Source of the DNA: Pedobacter steynii
GTDB lineage: Bacteria; Bacteroidota; Bacteroidia; Sphingobacteriales; Sphingobacteriaceae
Direction of reading: 5' to 3'
DNA length: 64,000 nucleotides
Assembly: GCF_900103665.1 (NCBI RefSeq)
Contig: NZ_FNGY01000008.1
Span: 1 to 64,000, forward strand
Shown here: in pieces, positions 51,860 to 61,453 of the stretch
Layout of the letters: each line of letters starts with the position of its first letter
Numbering within the stretch: position 1 is the first letter of the stretch
Position numbers and translations under genes: made by a program
Notes under the pieces: model-generated
The model's input: the letters and a program-made list of their open reading frames with translations, nothing else
The model's database searches: none
What the model was told of the DNA's origin: nothing

Positions 51860-53017
51860 ATGGACAGCGGCAAGCAAATCATCCATATGGATCAGGATGC
51901 CTTTTTTGTTTCGGTTGAGGTCAGAAAAGATGTTTCATTAAAAGGGAAACCTGTAATTATCGGAGGAACGTCCGACAGGGGAGTGGTCGCATCATGCAGC
52001 TATGAAGCCCGAAAATTCGGAATACATTCCGCAATGCCTTCGCGTATGGCCAAATTGCTCTGTCCTCATGCGATATTCATTAAGGGCAATATGGAGGACT
52101 ATTCTAAAGCATCTCATGAAATTACTGCGCTTATTCAGGAAAAGGTACCCCTTTTTGAAAAGGCAAGTATTGATGAGCATTATATCGATATGACGGGCAT
52201 GGATCGTTTTCATAACTGTATGAAATATGCACATGAGTTACGTGAAACCATCATAAAAGAAATAGGACTCCCCATTTCTTTTGGCCTTTCTGTAAATAAG
52301 ACGGTAGCTAAGATGGTAACCAACGAGTGTAAGCCCAGTGGCGAAAGAAATGTGGAACAGAACGAAGTGCTGCCTTTCCTGAATCCATTGTCTATCCGGA
52401 AAATCCCCGGGCTCGGCGAGAAAACGTTTGTCAAACTTAGTGATATGGGGATCAAAAAGATCGTTACTTTATCACAGATTCATCCTGAACAGATGAATTT
52501 TCTCCTGGGTAAATCGGGATTATCCCTGCTTCAAAAGGCGAAAGGGATCGACAATAGTGCCGTTATTCCTTATACAGAACAGAAATCTATTGGCACCCAA
52601 AGTACCTTTCATGCAGACTCCATTGATATTGATATGATTAACAATTTGCTCGTTGCCCAGGTGATGGATGTGGCTTATCAACTTAGAGAAAAACGAAAAC
52701 TTTGCGCTTGTGTTACGGTGACGATCCGATATGCCAATTTTGAGACGGAAACAAAGCAGGCAGCCATTGCTTATACTTCATTGGACTCCGTTTTGATCGC
52801 CACCGTAAAAGACCTGTTTAAAAAAATGTATAACCGAAGGATGTTTTTAAGACTTGTAGGTGTCCGTTTATCGAATCTTGTGACTGGTTTTGAGCAGATC
52901 GACCTGTATAGTGAATCACAGGAACAATACAGCCTGGTTCAGGCACTCGATAAGATCCGCAGGCGTTTCGGGCAGGATGCAGTAACCAGAGCTGCAGTAA
53001 TGGACCTCAAATTATAA
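51860..53017 (+). CDS. Y-family DNA polymerase (DinB/PolIV-like)
   Basis: I start at the ATG at 51860 because the open frame's upstream TTG at 51836 lies inside the promoter. The 385-residue protein has the Y-family motifs IIHMDQDAFFVSVE (metal-binding Asp), SCSYEARKFGIHSAMPS, KASIDEHYIDMTG (catalytic Asp-Glu) and the helix-hairpin-helix KIPGLGEKT. It copies across damaged DNA. It precedes a DnaE2-like gene by 4 bp; together they resemble the ImuB-DnaE2-type mutagenesis cassettes, though this polymerase keeps its active site, unlike ImuB. Confidence 0.92.
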   Translation: MDSGKQIIHMDQDAFFVSVEVRKDVSLKGKPVIIGGTSDRGVVASCSYEARKFGIHSAMPSRMAKLLCPHAIFIKGNMEDYSKASHEITALIQEKVPLFEKASIDEHYIDMTGMDRFHNCMKYAHELRETIIKEIGLPISFGLSVNKTVAKMVTNECKPSGERNVEQNEVLPFLNPLSIRKIPGLGEKTFVKLSDMGIKKIVTLSQIHPEQMNFLLGKSGLSLLQKAKGIDNSAVIPYTEQKSIGTQSTFHADSIDIDMINNLLVAQVMDVAYQLREKRKLCACVTVTIRYANFETETKQAAIAYTSLDSVLIATVKDLFKKMYNRRMFLRLVGVRLSNLVTGFEQIDLYSESQEQYSLVQALDKIRRRFGQDAVTRAAVMDLKL

Positions 53018-53021
53018 CCTC

Positions 53022-55964
53022 ATGTACCTGAACGTCCACTCCCAGTACAGCCTGCGCTATGGCACGATGTCTATCCGGACATTGGTCGACGAGGCCCTGG
53101 CCCGGGGTATTACCCAGATGGTGATCACCGATATCAATAATTCAACAGGGGTGATGGAATTTATGCGGGAATGCCGTAAAAAGAAGATCAAACCTATTGG
53201 CGGAATAGAATTCCGAAGAGATAAAAAACTGCTTTATATCGGCATTGCCAGGAATAAAGAGGGGATGAAAGAACTCAATGATTTTTTGACTGACCATAAC
53301 CTGAATCAAAAGGAACTGCCGGATCAACCCGGGGAATTTAAAAACGTGTACGTTGTTTATCCCTATGGACAAAATCGGGAGTTGAAAAGCAATGAATATA
53401 TAGGGCTTCGTTTCGATGAACTGTATCAGTTGTATAACAAGGATTTAACAGCCTTTCAGGACAAAATGCTGGCCCTGCAGCCAGTATTTGTGGCAAATCG
53501 GATTGAATACAGGTTACATGAATACCTTAGAGGAATCGACCTGAATACCTTGCTGACTATGGTGGAGCAGGAAGACAAATGCAAGGAAACAGATGTCTTC
53601 CTGAACCCCGGAGATCTGGAGTCAAAATTTTCAAAATACGCGTTTATCCTCGACAATACCCGCAGGGTCATGGATAGCTGTACGATGGATTATCCGGAGG
53701 GGCAGCTGAAACTGAATCGCAAAACCTTTACCGGAAATAAAAAGGACGACAACGCACTTCTTGAAAAACTGGCGACAGAAGGGATGTTTTACCGCTATGG
53801 AAATAAGAACAGGGTAGCATTGAAACGGATCAGGCAGGAGCTGAAGGTTATTGTTGAGCTGGACTTTTGCGCCTACTTTTTGATTACCAACGATATCATT
53901 CAGTATTCTATGCGCCGGGGGTATTATCATGTAGGAAGGGGATCTGGTGCCAATAGTATTGTCGCTTATTGCCTGCGCATTACCGATGTAGACCCGATCA
54001 CATTGGATTTGTATTTTGAACGGTTCCTGAATGTGGAACGCTCTTCAGCGCCGGATTTTGACATTGACTATAGCTGGGACGAACGGGAAGATGTACAGGA
54101 TTATATTTTCAAACGCTATGGTAGGGAACATACTGCTTTATTAGGTACAATGTCTACCTTCAAAGACCGTTCGGTTATCCGTGAGATCGGCAAAGTCATG
54201 GGGCTGCCTAAAACAGAAATTGATGGTTTTACTGATCCCGCTTCTGCGGCCGCTAACCGGGACAATGTGACCTTTAAAAAAATCATGGCGATACATTCCA
54301 TGATGGGAAACATGCCCAACCAACGGAGTATCCATGCAGGTGGGGTATTGATTTCAGAAGAACCGATCACGTATTACACCGCTTTGGACCTTCCCCCCAA
54401 AGGCATGCCGACCGTACAGTGGGATATGTATGAGGCCGAAGCAATCGGATATGATAAATATGATATCCTTTCTCAGCGGGGCATCGGGCATATCAAAGAG
54501 GCGGTGAAACTGGTAGCACAAAATCAGCAAAAAAACCTCGACATCCACCAGGTACAGCAGTTCATGAAAGATCCTCATTTAAACAACAGATTAAAAAGCG
54601 GGAATACGATCGGTTGTTTTTACATCGAGTCTCCTGCGATGCGCCAGCTGTTAACCAAACTCAGCTGCGACAATTACCTGACGCTTGTTGCTGCCAGTTC
54701 GATTATTCGTCCGGGAGTGGCACAATCGGGAATGATGAAAACCTATATTTACAGTTTTCATCACCCGGATCAGGTACAATACCTGCATCCTGTAATGGAA
54801 GCGCAGCTGAAGGAAACTTTTGGAGTGATGGTGTATCAGGAGGATGTGATCAAGATCTGTATTCATTATGGAGGTATGGATGGTGCCGACGCCGACATTT
54901 TAAGGAGGGGAATGAGCGGAAAGTACCGCTCAAGGGTTGAGTTTGACAAGCTCGTGGAGAAGTTTCATGAAGGGGCTAAAGCACTGGGCAGGCCGGAAGC
55001 GGTAACAAATGAAGTTTGGCGCCAGGTATCCAGTTTTGCGGGGTACAGCTTTTCCAAAGCACATTCCGCAAGTTTTGCGGTCGAAAGTTACCAGAGCCTT
55101 TATCTGAAAACCTATTTTCCAATAGAATTTATGGTCGGGGTGCTGAACAATTACGGCGGTTTTTATAGCCGCTGGCTTTATGTACATGAGCTTAAAAAAT
55201 CAGGGGCAAATGTTCATTTGCCTTGCGTAAATAACAGCAGTTCTGTAGTTTCTATTGCGGGTATTGATGTTTATCTGGGCTTCGTTGGCATACAGGGTCT
55301 GGAAGGTAGATTAATAGAACTGATCCCGGAAGAACGCAAACACAATGGCGATTATCTACATCTGGAAGATTTTGTGAAACGAACAGAAATTGGCCTGGAA
55401 CAAGCGATACTTTTAATTCGTTGCGGAGCATTGCGCTTTACAGGGAAAAGTAAAAAAACGCTGCTATGGGAGGTCCATACGTTGCTTGGCAATAAACTGA
55501 AACCAAACAACCATGCCGAACTGTTCCATGTAGAAGCGAAACATTACACCTTGCCGGATCTGGTAAATACTGCACAGGAGGATGCTTATCATGAACTGGA
55601 ATTGCTGGGCTTTCCACTCAGCCTATCTATGTTTGACTTGCTTAAAACTGAATATAGGGGAGATGTCCGTGTCAATGATCTCATTAAACATCTCGGGCAA
55701 ACGGTCAAAATGGTAGGTTTATATGTCTGTGAAAAGACGGTACATGCCAGGAACAATAAAAAAATGTGGTTCGGTACTTTTCTGGATGCTGATGGAAATT
55801 TTTTTGATACAACACATTTCTCAAATCATACGCCGGTCTATCCTTTCAGAGGGGCCGGATGCTACCTGATTCTGGGAAAAGTTGTGGAAGATTTTGGATT
55901 TCCAAGTGTTGAAGTGATTAAATTTGCAAAACTACCTATCCTTAATAATCCGGTGATGGATTGA
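53022..55964 (+). CDS. DNA polymerase III alpha subunit of DnaE2/ImuC type
   Basis: The 980-residue C-family polymerase is shorter than the replicative DnaE (about 1160). It has an N-terminal PHP-like domain (NVHSQYSLRYGTMSIRTL), a palm with SYGGGRGSGANS-like YHVGRGSGANSIVAYCL and the catalytic aspartates in PDFDIDYSWDERED, and the thumb/finger helices with the FSKAHSASFAVESYQ segment. The PHP metal motifs are degenerate: LNVHS instead of LHxHS and TDINN instead of TDHGN. It is co-transcribed with the Y-family polymerase and probably takes part in error-prone repair synthesis. Confidence 0.92.
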   Translation: MYLNVHSQYSLRYGTMSIRTLVDEALARGITQMVITDINNSTGVMEFMRECRKKKIKPIGGIEFRRDKKLLYIGIARNKEGMKELNDFLTDHNLNQKELPDQPGEFKNVYVVYPYGQNRELKSNEYIGLRFDELYQLYNKDLTAFQDKMLALQPVFVANRIEYRLHEYLRGIDLNTLLTMVEQEDKCKETDVFLNPGDLESKFSKYAFILDNTRRVMDSCTMDYPEGQLKLNRKTFTGNKKDDNALLEKLATEGMFYRYGNKNRVALKRIRQELKVIVELDFCAYFLITNDIIQYSMRRGYYHVGRGSGANSIVAYCLRITDVDPITLDLYFERFLNVERSSAPDFDIDYSWDEREDVQDYIFKRYGREHTALLGTMSTFKDRSVIREIGKVMGLPKTEIDGFTDPASAAANRDNVTFKKIMAIHSMMGNMPNQRSIHAGGVLISEEPITYYTALDLPPKGMPTVQWDMYEAEAIGYDKYDILSQRGIGHIKEAVKLVAQNQQKNLDIHQVQQFMKDPHLNNRLKSGNTIGCFYIESPAMRQLLTKLSCDNYLTLVAASSIIRPGVAQSGMMKTYIYSFHHPDQVQYLHPVMEAQLKETFGVMVYQEDVIKICIHYGGMDGADADILRRGMSGKYRSRVEFDKLVEKFHEGAKALGRPEAVTNEVWRQVSSFAGYSFSKAHSASFAVESYQSLYLKTYFPIEFMVGVLNNYGGFYSRWLYVHELKKSGANVHLPCVNNSSSVVSIAGIDVYLGFVGIQGLEGRLIELIPEERKHNGDYLHLEDFVKRTEIGLEQAILLIRCGALRFTGKSKKTLLWEVHTLLGNKLKPNNHAELFHVEAKHYTLPDLVNTAQEDAYHELELLGFPLSLSMFDLLKTEYRGDVRVNDLIKHLGQTVKMVGLYVCEKTVHARNNKKMWFGTFLDADGNFFDTTHFSNHTPVYPFRGAGCYLILGKVVEDFGFPSVEVIKFAKLPILNNPVMD

Positions 55965-56030
55965 GTAACATGCTCTTGTTGTTGGCCTGCTTTAAATGTT
56001 TCCTGGCAATGCGGGCACCTTATTTTCATA

Positions 56031-56059
56031 TTGTAAAAGTAAAAAATATCCTATGTTTG
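56031..56059 (+). promoter_or_regulatory. Promoter before the LamG-phosphodiesterase gene
   Basis: TTG (56031-56033), 18 bases, then TATGTTTG (56052-56059), an exact TAnnTTTG match. It supports the ATG at 56092 as the start of the next gene, against the in-frame ATG at 55996. Confidence 0.65.
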
Positions 56060-56091
56060 TTCAGCTGAAAATAAATAATTTACCCTGGCAA

Positions 56092-57621
56092 ATGACTTTT
56101 AAAATAAAACTGATGACTGCGCTTGTGATGATGAGCGCAAGTGTTTTCGCTCAAAATCCAGTATACTTTCAATCTTTCGAGCCGGCTGCCCAATACAGCA
56201 CGACAAAAGGAATAGCCGGATCTGCTCTGGACCTTTCTGCTAATGCAGCGATCCGTAAAATTTTAACGGTAAAAAATCCGCTGAATGAAAAAGACGGAGA
56301 TTTTTCTGTCATGCTATGGGTAAAAGCTTCGCCTCATCTGGCCAGTGATTATGATGTGCTTTCCTCCACAAGATTAACCGATAAAAAATTAAAGGGCTGG
56401 AGATTGGGTGTTCAGGCAAATGGCGCATGGCAGTGGGAAGCGATGGGAAAAAGCAGGTATGAATATAACCCTACTGTGGAGCGACAAACTGTTAAAGACA
56501 ATAAATGGCATTTGCTTGCTTTTAGCTATTCAAAAGAAAAGGAAGAGGTCCGCTTATATTATGATGGTGTAAATACAGCGATCTATTACAGCCCTGGCTT
56601 AGATTCCTTAAATGCAAAGGAGCTCCTGATTGGAGGAAGAATCGCAGATCCTACAAATTCTTCCAGCGCAGAATACCGGGACCAATGGCATGCCTTCAAT
56701 GGCGCATTAGATCAGGTCACTTTATTTACGGAAGTGCTGAGTTCTGATTTTATTCAAAATGAATACCATGCCCATTTTCCTGTTTTAAATACAAAAGCGT
56801 TAACGAATGAAAAGAATGTGCTCAAAGTGATGAACTTCAATATCTTTCACGGAGGAAATGAGACTGGAAAAGAGGTGGGAGTGGAGCGCATTGTAGAAGT
56901 GATCAAAAACTCCGGAGCAGACCTGATCTCTATGCAGGAAACTTATGGTTCAGGTGCCAGAATTGCAGATCGATTGGGCTATTATTTCTATTTGAGAAGT
57001 ACCAACATCTCCATCATGAGTCGTTATCCAATTGAAGAAACCTTGGCAGGTTATAAATCATTTTATAATGGCGGAGCGAAGATCAGGTTGTCTAAAGATC
57101 AAAAAATAGCATTTTTTGCCAATTGGCTTAATTTTCCGACAGACTATTGGGGAGATCTGGAGAAGAACGTTAAACTGAATGCCGATACTTTAACCAAACA
57201 AATGGACCAGGGGAATACTGCTGATTTACGCAATATCCTGCAAATCATCCAGCCTTATGTGGATCAGTCTGCGACTACTCCGGTGATCTTTTGCGGTGAT
57301 TTTAATTCTGGCTCTCACCTGGACTGGATCGAATCAACCAAACATCTGAATGGCGGTTTAGTAGTTCCTTTTCCTTCCGGATTGCTGTTAATGAAAAACG
57401 GATTCAAAGATTCGTTCCGGGAAATACACCCTGATCCGCTAAAAGTAAGAGGAATTACCTGGAGCCCGATGTCTGTGGATGCATTTAAAGACAGGATTGA
57501 TTATATCTATTATAAAGGTTCAAAAATCAAAGCCATCGCTTCGGCTACCATCGATCAGCATCCGGTAAAATATCCTTCAGATCATGCCGCACTGCTGACA
57601 ACTTTTAAAATTCAGAAATAG
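56092..57621 (+). CDS. Secreted LamG-like plus endonuclease/exonuclease/phosphatase protein
   Basis: From the ATG at 56092 the protein has about 509 residues and a signal peptide (MTFKIKLMTALVMMSASVFAQ). Residues about 25-230 form a LamG/concanavalin-like lectin domain (DFSVMLWVKASPHLASDYDV, LLIGGRIAD). Residues about 240-509 are an endonuclease/exonuclease/phosphatase domain: VMNFNIFHGG, ISMQETYGSG (Glu), IFCGDFNSGSHLDW and YPSDHAALLTTF (catalytic Asp-His). The fold hydrolyses phosphodiesters or phosphomonoesters, while the LamG part may bind carbohydrate. Exported. It precedes the PNGase F homologue in the same direction. Confidence 0.88.
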   Translation: MTFKIKLMTALVMMSASVFAQNPVYFQSFEPAAQYSTTKGIAGSALDLSANAAIRKILTVKNPLNEKDGDFSVMLWVKASPHLASDYDVLSSTRLTDKKLKGWRLGVQANGAWQWEAMGKSRYEYNPTVERQTVKDNKWHLLAFSYSKEKEEVRLYYDGVNTAIYYSPGLDSLNAKELLIGGRIADPTNSSSAEYRDQWHAFNGALDQVTLFTEVLSSDFIQNEYHAHFPVLNTKALTNEKNVLKVMNFNIFHGGNETGKEVGVERIVEVIKNSGADLISMQETYGSGARIADRLGYYFYLRSTNISIMSRYPIEETLAGYKSFYNGGAKIRLSKDQKIAFFANWLNFPTDYWGDLEKNVKLNADTLTKQMDQGNTADLRNILQIIQPYVDQSATTPVIFCGDFNSGSHLDWIESTKHLNGGLVVPFPSGLLLMKNGFKDSFREIHPDPLKVRGITWSPMSVDAFKDRIDYIYYKGSKIKAIASATIDQHPVKYPSDHAALLTTFKIQK

Positions 57622-57727
57622 GGATACTTGTCTTTTCTTGCTTTTTTCCGGTACGGAAATAGATTGGTTTTGTTGGTAAATAAATATAACTTTATGATAC
57701 TTAGATATTAACAAACCCTTCATCCCT

Positions 57728-58864
57728 ATGAAAAGAATTAATTTAATTTTATCCTTTCTGCTATTGTCAGGATCAACAGGCTTCTACGCCTGTAAAAAAA
57801 ATGCCAGAGAATTGGAAGCTGGCAAGGCAAAAATGGAAATGTCAAATGCATCAGGTAATGCGCTGGCGACTAATTTTACCATCAATACCTTTAACAAAGA
57901 ACCAATTGCAAATGCTGCGGTAGTTTCAAAGAAATTTACTTTTCCAGCTGGTTCAGACGACGTAACAAAGATACTCATGCATGTTTATCTTACTTGTCCT
58001 ACCGGAGGATGTCCGCCATGGGATGTGTTTGCCAACCTGAAGCTGATGAAAAGTAACGGTGATGACACGAAGACCTACGGTTACGAATTGGGACGTTGGA
58101 TTACGCCCTATGGCAGGCCCAATACTTCTATACCTGGTGGCTGGGTGATCGATGTTACCGATTTTCGTTCGCTGTTAATTGGAGAGGTTACATTGGAGAC
58201 AAGAGCAGAGGTTTATAGCGGAACCTGGCAGTGCTCTGTTGATTTTGAATACTTCACAGGCACACCGCAATACAAATACTCGGCTGTAGTGCCGGTTATT
58301 GAATACAATGCCTGGTCAACATCCGGTATCACTTTCGGCAAAGGTATCGTTACTGCAAATTCATACAACGGAAAGCAAATGGGCTTTTCTATTCAAATGC
58401 CATCAAATGCAGAAAAAACATCTTTTAGGAGTATAATTTCAGGTTGGGGTCACGCTCAGCCATTGGCTCAGGGAGGACGTGGCTTTGCGGAATGGGCTTT
58501 TAGGAAACATCAGCTAAATATAGATGATACCCCAGCTTTCTGGCATGATATGGCAAGTCTGGGCTGTGGAACGAATCCTAAAGTAGTAAAAAATCAAGGG
58601 GGCAACTGGACGGGCAACAGGGCAGGATGGTGTCCGGGAATGGAAGTCCCGGTAAGGACAGATGTGCTGGCAACACCAAAGGCGGGTCAGACTTTTAACT
58701 TTAATTATGTTTTGCAGGAAGATCAATGGAACCCATCTGATATGACGAGTAAGTGGAGAGATAATGATGCCGTGCCCGGTGCTTATTATGCGCTGTCGAC
58801 TTATTTAGTGGTGCAAAGCAATACGCCACTTACCACTATACCGATAGTTACCAACCGGCCGTAA
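57728..58864 (+). CDS. PNGase F homologue (peptide-N-glycosidase), lipoprotein
   Basis: The 378-residue protein aligns by eye along its length with flavobacterial peptide:N-glycosidase F: TFPAGSDDV..., CPTGGCPPWDVFANL, GRWITPYGRP, WVIDVTDFRSLL, GTPQYKYSAVVPVIEYN, SGWGHAQP, GWCPGMEVPVRTDVL. The catalytic residues known in PNGase F (Asp60, Glu118, Glu206) correspond to Asp99, Glu161 and Glu255. It cuts the bond between Asn and GlcNAc of N-glycans. It has a lipoprotein-like signal (Cys22 then KKN), so it is likely cell-anchored. Two of three disulphides are kept; the third pair (GCAEWC in PNGase F) is GFAEWA here. Confidence 0.93.
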   Translation: MKRINLILSFLLLSGSTGFYACKKNARELEAGKAKMEMSNASGNALATNFTINTFNKEPIANAAVVSKKFTFPAGSDDVTKILMHVYLTCPTGGCPPWDVFANLKLMKSNGDDTKTYGYELGRWITPYGRPNTSIPGGWVIDVTDFRSLLIGEVTLETRAEVYSGTWQCSVDFEYFTGTPQYKYSAVVPVIEYNAWSTSGITFGKGIVTANSYNGKQMGFSIQMPSNAEKTSFRSIISGWGHAQPLAQGGRGFAEWAFRKHQLNIDDTPAFWHDMASLGCGTNPKVVKNQGGNWTGNRAGWCPGMEVPVRTDVLATPKAGQTFNFNYVLQEDQWNPSDMTSKWRDNDAVPGAYYALSTYLVVQSNTPLTTIPIVTNRP

Positions 58865-58960
58865 AATACCCACCGACCTAAAAAAGGAGGGCTGGACTTC
58901 AAATGTCTTGTCCCTCCTTCTTTTCTCTTATGCTTAAACAGGTAGCGAAGTACTTAATCC

Positions 58961-58968
58961 TATATTTG
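58961..58968 (+). promoter_or_regulatory. -7 promoter element of the phosphodiester glycosidase gene
   Basis: TATATTTG matches TAnnTTTG exactly. Since it covers the GTG that would open the longest frame (58968), the ATG at 58995 is the likely start. Confidence 0.5.
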
Positions 58969-58994
58969 TGTTGCCCGAAAAATTTGAAAGATTC

Positions 58995-59726
58995 ATGAAC
59001 AGGAGCAAAACTTCGATTTCAGCCATATTAGTTGTTCTTGTATTAGCAGGGGTGTTTGTATTCGCCCAAAAACCTAAACGCGCAGACGAGCAGTTTGTAA
59101 GCTATATTGTGGACACCAAAAAGCAAGACCTCAAACTGTATTGGAAAGACGACCAGCAGGAAATCTTTAAAAGCATACAGAATCTAAAAAGCTGGCTTGA
59201 CAAAAAGCATAAGAAATTAGTGTTTGCAATGAATGCAGGAATGTATAAAAAGGACAATTCAGCACAAGGCCTTTTTATTGAAAATCGAAAATTAGTAACC
59301 GCTTTAGACACAACAAGCGGAGCGGGGAATTTCTATTTAAAACCAAATGGCGTTTTTTACATCAGGGTCGACAATTTGCCTGGTATCTGCACGACCTCAA
59401 AATTCATCAACAATGGAAAACTGAAGTACGCCAGTCAATCAGGTCCAATGTTGATCATCGACGGACAAATTCACTCCGCATTTAAAAAAAGTTCAACAAA
59501 TCTGAACATCAGAAACGGCGTGGGGATTTTGCCAGATAATAAAGTCATTTTTGCAATGTCAAAGAAGGAAGTTAATTTGTATGATTTTGCTGAATATTTT
59601 AAAAACCTGGGTTGTAAAAATGCTTTGTATCTCGACGGACTTGTTTCCAGAACCTATTTACCTGAGAAAAACTGGAAACAAACGGATGGAAATTTTGGGG
59701 TAATCATTGGCGTGACGACAGATTAA
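58995..59726 (+). CDS. Exported phosphodiester glycosidase family protein (NAGPA-like)
   Basis: From the ATG at 58995 the protein has 243 residues with an N-terminal signal or anchor (SAILVVLVLAGVFVFAQ). It carries the NAGPA (DUF2233) domain: FAMNAGMYKKDNSAQGLFIE, LKPNGVFYI, SQSGPMLIIDGQIH, RNGVGILPDNKVIFAMS, then CKNALYLDGLVSRTYLP. In animals this family removes GlcNAc from GlcNAc-phospho-mannose on N-glycans; bacterial members are thought to cleave glycosidic phosphodiesters. It follows the PNGase F homologue in the same direction. Confidence 0.88.
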   Translation: MNRSKTSISAILVVLVLAGVFVFAQKPKRADEQFVSYIVDTKKQDLKLYWKDDQQEIFKSIQNLKSWLDKKHKKLVFAMNAGMYKKDNSAQGLFIENRKLVTALDTTSGAGNFYLKPNGVFYIRVDNLPGICTTSKFINNGKLKYASQSGPMLIIDGQIHSAFKKSSTNLNIRNGVGILPDNKVIFAMSKKEVNLYDFAEYFKNLGCKNALYLDGLVSRTYLPEKNWKQTDGNFGVIIGVTTD

Positions 59727-59755
59727 TACGCTGGTTAGGCTCCTGGCTAAATAGA

Positions 59756-61300
59756 CTATCGTAAGAGCTTGAAATAACGGTCGTTAGAATATACCCCTAC
59801 AATCACATTATTTTCCTTTTTGACAGAGAAAGAACGCAACATTGTCCTGAAATTAATCAAGCCGGTGCTATCGGTTAGCAGGTGTAATTGCCCTTTCAGG
59901 TTTCCCCAGGAAACTTTTCCGGCATTGTTGATTTCCATTGTACCAGATTTTTCAGCACCGTCATATCGGCCGGAGAGTTTTTTATCCATTGGTATTTTTT
60001 TGTTAATGGCCTCCGTTATCTCCTTTGTTTCCAATGTATCTGATTCGAAGTTTTTCTGTAGTGACAGGAGGTTTTCTTTAGCAATGCTGCGCTTGTTGTC
60101 TTTGTTTAAAATCGAATTGTAGATATAGTTTGCTACCAAGTGAGCCAAAGCTTCCATTCCTTTCTTGTTGCTTAAGACCACCACGCCGATCTTTTGATCT
60201 TTCATGAACGATAAATGCGAAGAAATGCCGCTGTAACCGCCTAAACGCGATACGAGTTGTTCCCCGTTAAAGACAGATTGTTCCCATCCCAGACCATAGC
60301 CAAATCTTTCATAAGATTGATAGCGATTTTTTTGGGGAACAATTGCAGATGTGGCCATAGCAATTTCTTCTTTACTCAATACCCCAGGAACCGAATTTCC
60401 TTCACTAATGAAGAACTGCAGGTATTTTAGCAGATCAGCTACGGTAGTCAGATGCCCACCAGCGGCCGACATGGAGTTATCTGCTTTGTCAAATACAGTG
60501 CTCAGCTTGCCTTCCGACTCGTCTATTACGTAACTGATGTATTTAGGGGCTGCTTTTGAAACATAGGCCGTGGTCTTTTTCATCCCTAAAGGCTGGAAAA
60601 GATAATCATCCATCACCTCTTGCCATGGCTTGCCCAATTGCTTTTCGACGATCATTGAATAGATGACAGGGCCGAGATTGGAATAATTAAAGCGATCGTC
60701 TGGTAAGGCGGTACTCCGCGTTTTTAGCATGGCCATCAGTTGTTCGGTACTTTTGATTCCAATAAAAGCTGTCCATACCACTGCATCATTATTTTTGATG
60801 CCATGGGTATGGGTGATCAGAGAGCGTATGGTGATTTTATCAGGATGGATCTTTTGATCGTCAAAAGTAAAACCAGGCAGGTAGTCCGCAATTGTTCCAT
60901 CCAGCCTGATGATGCCTTTGCGGTCTAATATGGCCGCCAGTGTTCCGGTCAGGGACTTGGACGTTGAGGCAATATAAATTTGGGTTCGGTCGGAAAATCT
61001 CGTCTTAGTTTCAGGATTGGCATAACCGTAATTCTTTTTCAGAAAAACATGGCCATCCTTTACTACACCTAAGGTTAAATTGAGTTCCTTCCCTCCGAAT
61101 GAGGACCTGATCTGACTCAATAACACCTCCAGGGAATCGCTTAAATTTTTGGATGATTTATCTCTGTAATAATCGCTTTTAACCTGCTTATTGGTGTTGT
61201 TTTGAGGGTTTGTAAGCGCAGCTGAAACTATAAATAGAATGACGCATAGCGGATAGCAAGCGAATGAAGATTGCAGTTTAAGTTTGTGGAGTAATATCAT
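59756..61300 (-). CDS. Serine hydrolase, class C beta-lactamase/DD-peptidase-like
   Basis: The 514-residue protein has a signal peptide (cleavage near SAALTNPQ), a beta-lactamase-related catalytic domain with SxxK in IASTSKSLTG, YxN in FNYSNLGPV, and the LSRLGGYSGISSH segment for the third motif (HxG-like), followed by a C-terminal domain of about 100 residues. Such proteins act as esterases, D-aminopeptidases or penicillin-binding proteins; AmpC-type lactamase activity should not be assumed. It should be periplasmic or surface-bound. It converges with the NAGPA-like gene. Confidence 0.88.
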   Translation of the reverse strand: MILLHKLKLQSSFACYPLCVILFIVSAALTNPQNNTNKQVKSDYYRDKSSKNLSDSLEVLLSQIRSSFGGKELNLTLGVVKDGHVFLKKNYGYANPETKTRFSDRTQIYIASTSKSLTGTLAAILDRKGIIRLDGTIADYLPGFTFDDQKIHPDKITIRSLITHTHGIKNNDAVVWTAFIGIKSTEQLMAMLKTRSTALPDDRFNYSNLGPVIYSMIVEKQLGKPWQEVMDDYLFQPLGMKKTTAYVSKAAPKYISYVIDESEGKLSTVFDKADNSMSAAGGHLTTVADLLKYLQFFISEGNSVPGVLSKEEIAMATSAIVPQKNRYQSYERFGYGLGWEQSVFNGEQLVSRLGGYSGISSHLSFMKDQKIGVVVLSNKKGMEALAHLVANYIYNSILNKDNKRSIAKENLLSLQKNFESDTLETKEITEAINKKIPMDKKLSGRYDGAEKSGTMEINNAGKVSWGNLKGQLHLLTDSTGLINFRTMLRSFSVKKENNVIVGVYSNDRYFKLLR

Positions 61301-61453
61301 AAATTAATCAGTTTAGGTTAACCTAGGTGTTAAGACCACAAGATTGAGAATCAGGTTACAGTAGATCCACGAGTTTATCCTTAAAGGATAAAACAGTGTT
61401 TTTATGTTATTTTTTCTACCTTTATTAGCTATGTTTTTATTAGAACTATTTTT

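Noticed and set aside
59756..61300. Calling the serine hydrolase an AmpC beta-lactamase
   Set aside because: The SxxK and YxN motifs are shared by esterases and peptidases, and the KTG motif is not clearly present, so resistance cannot be claimed.
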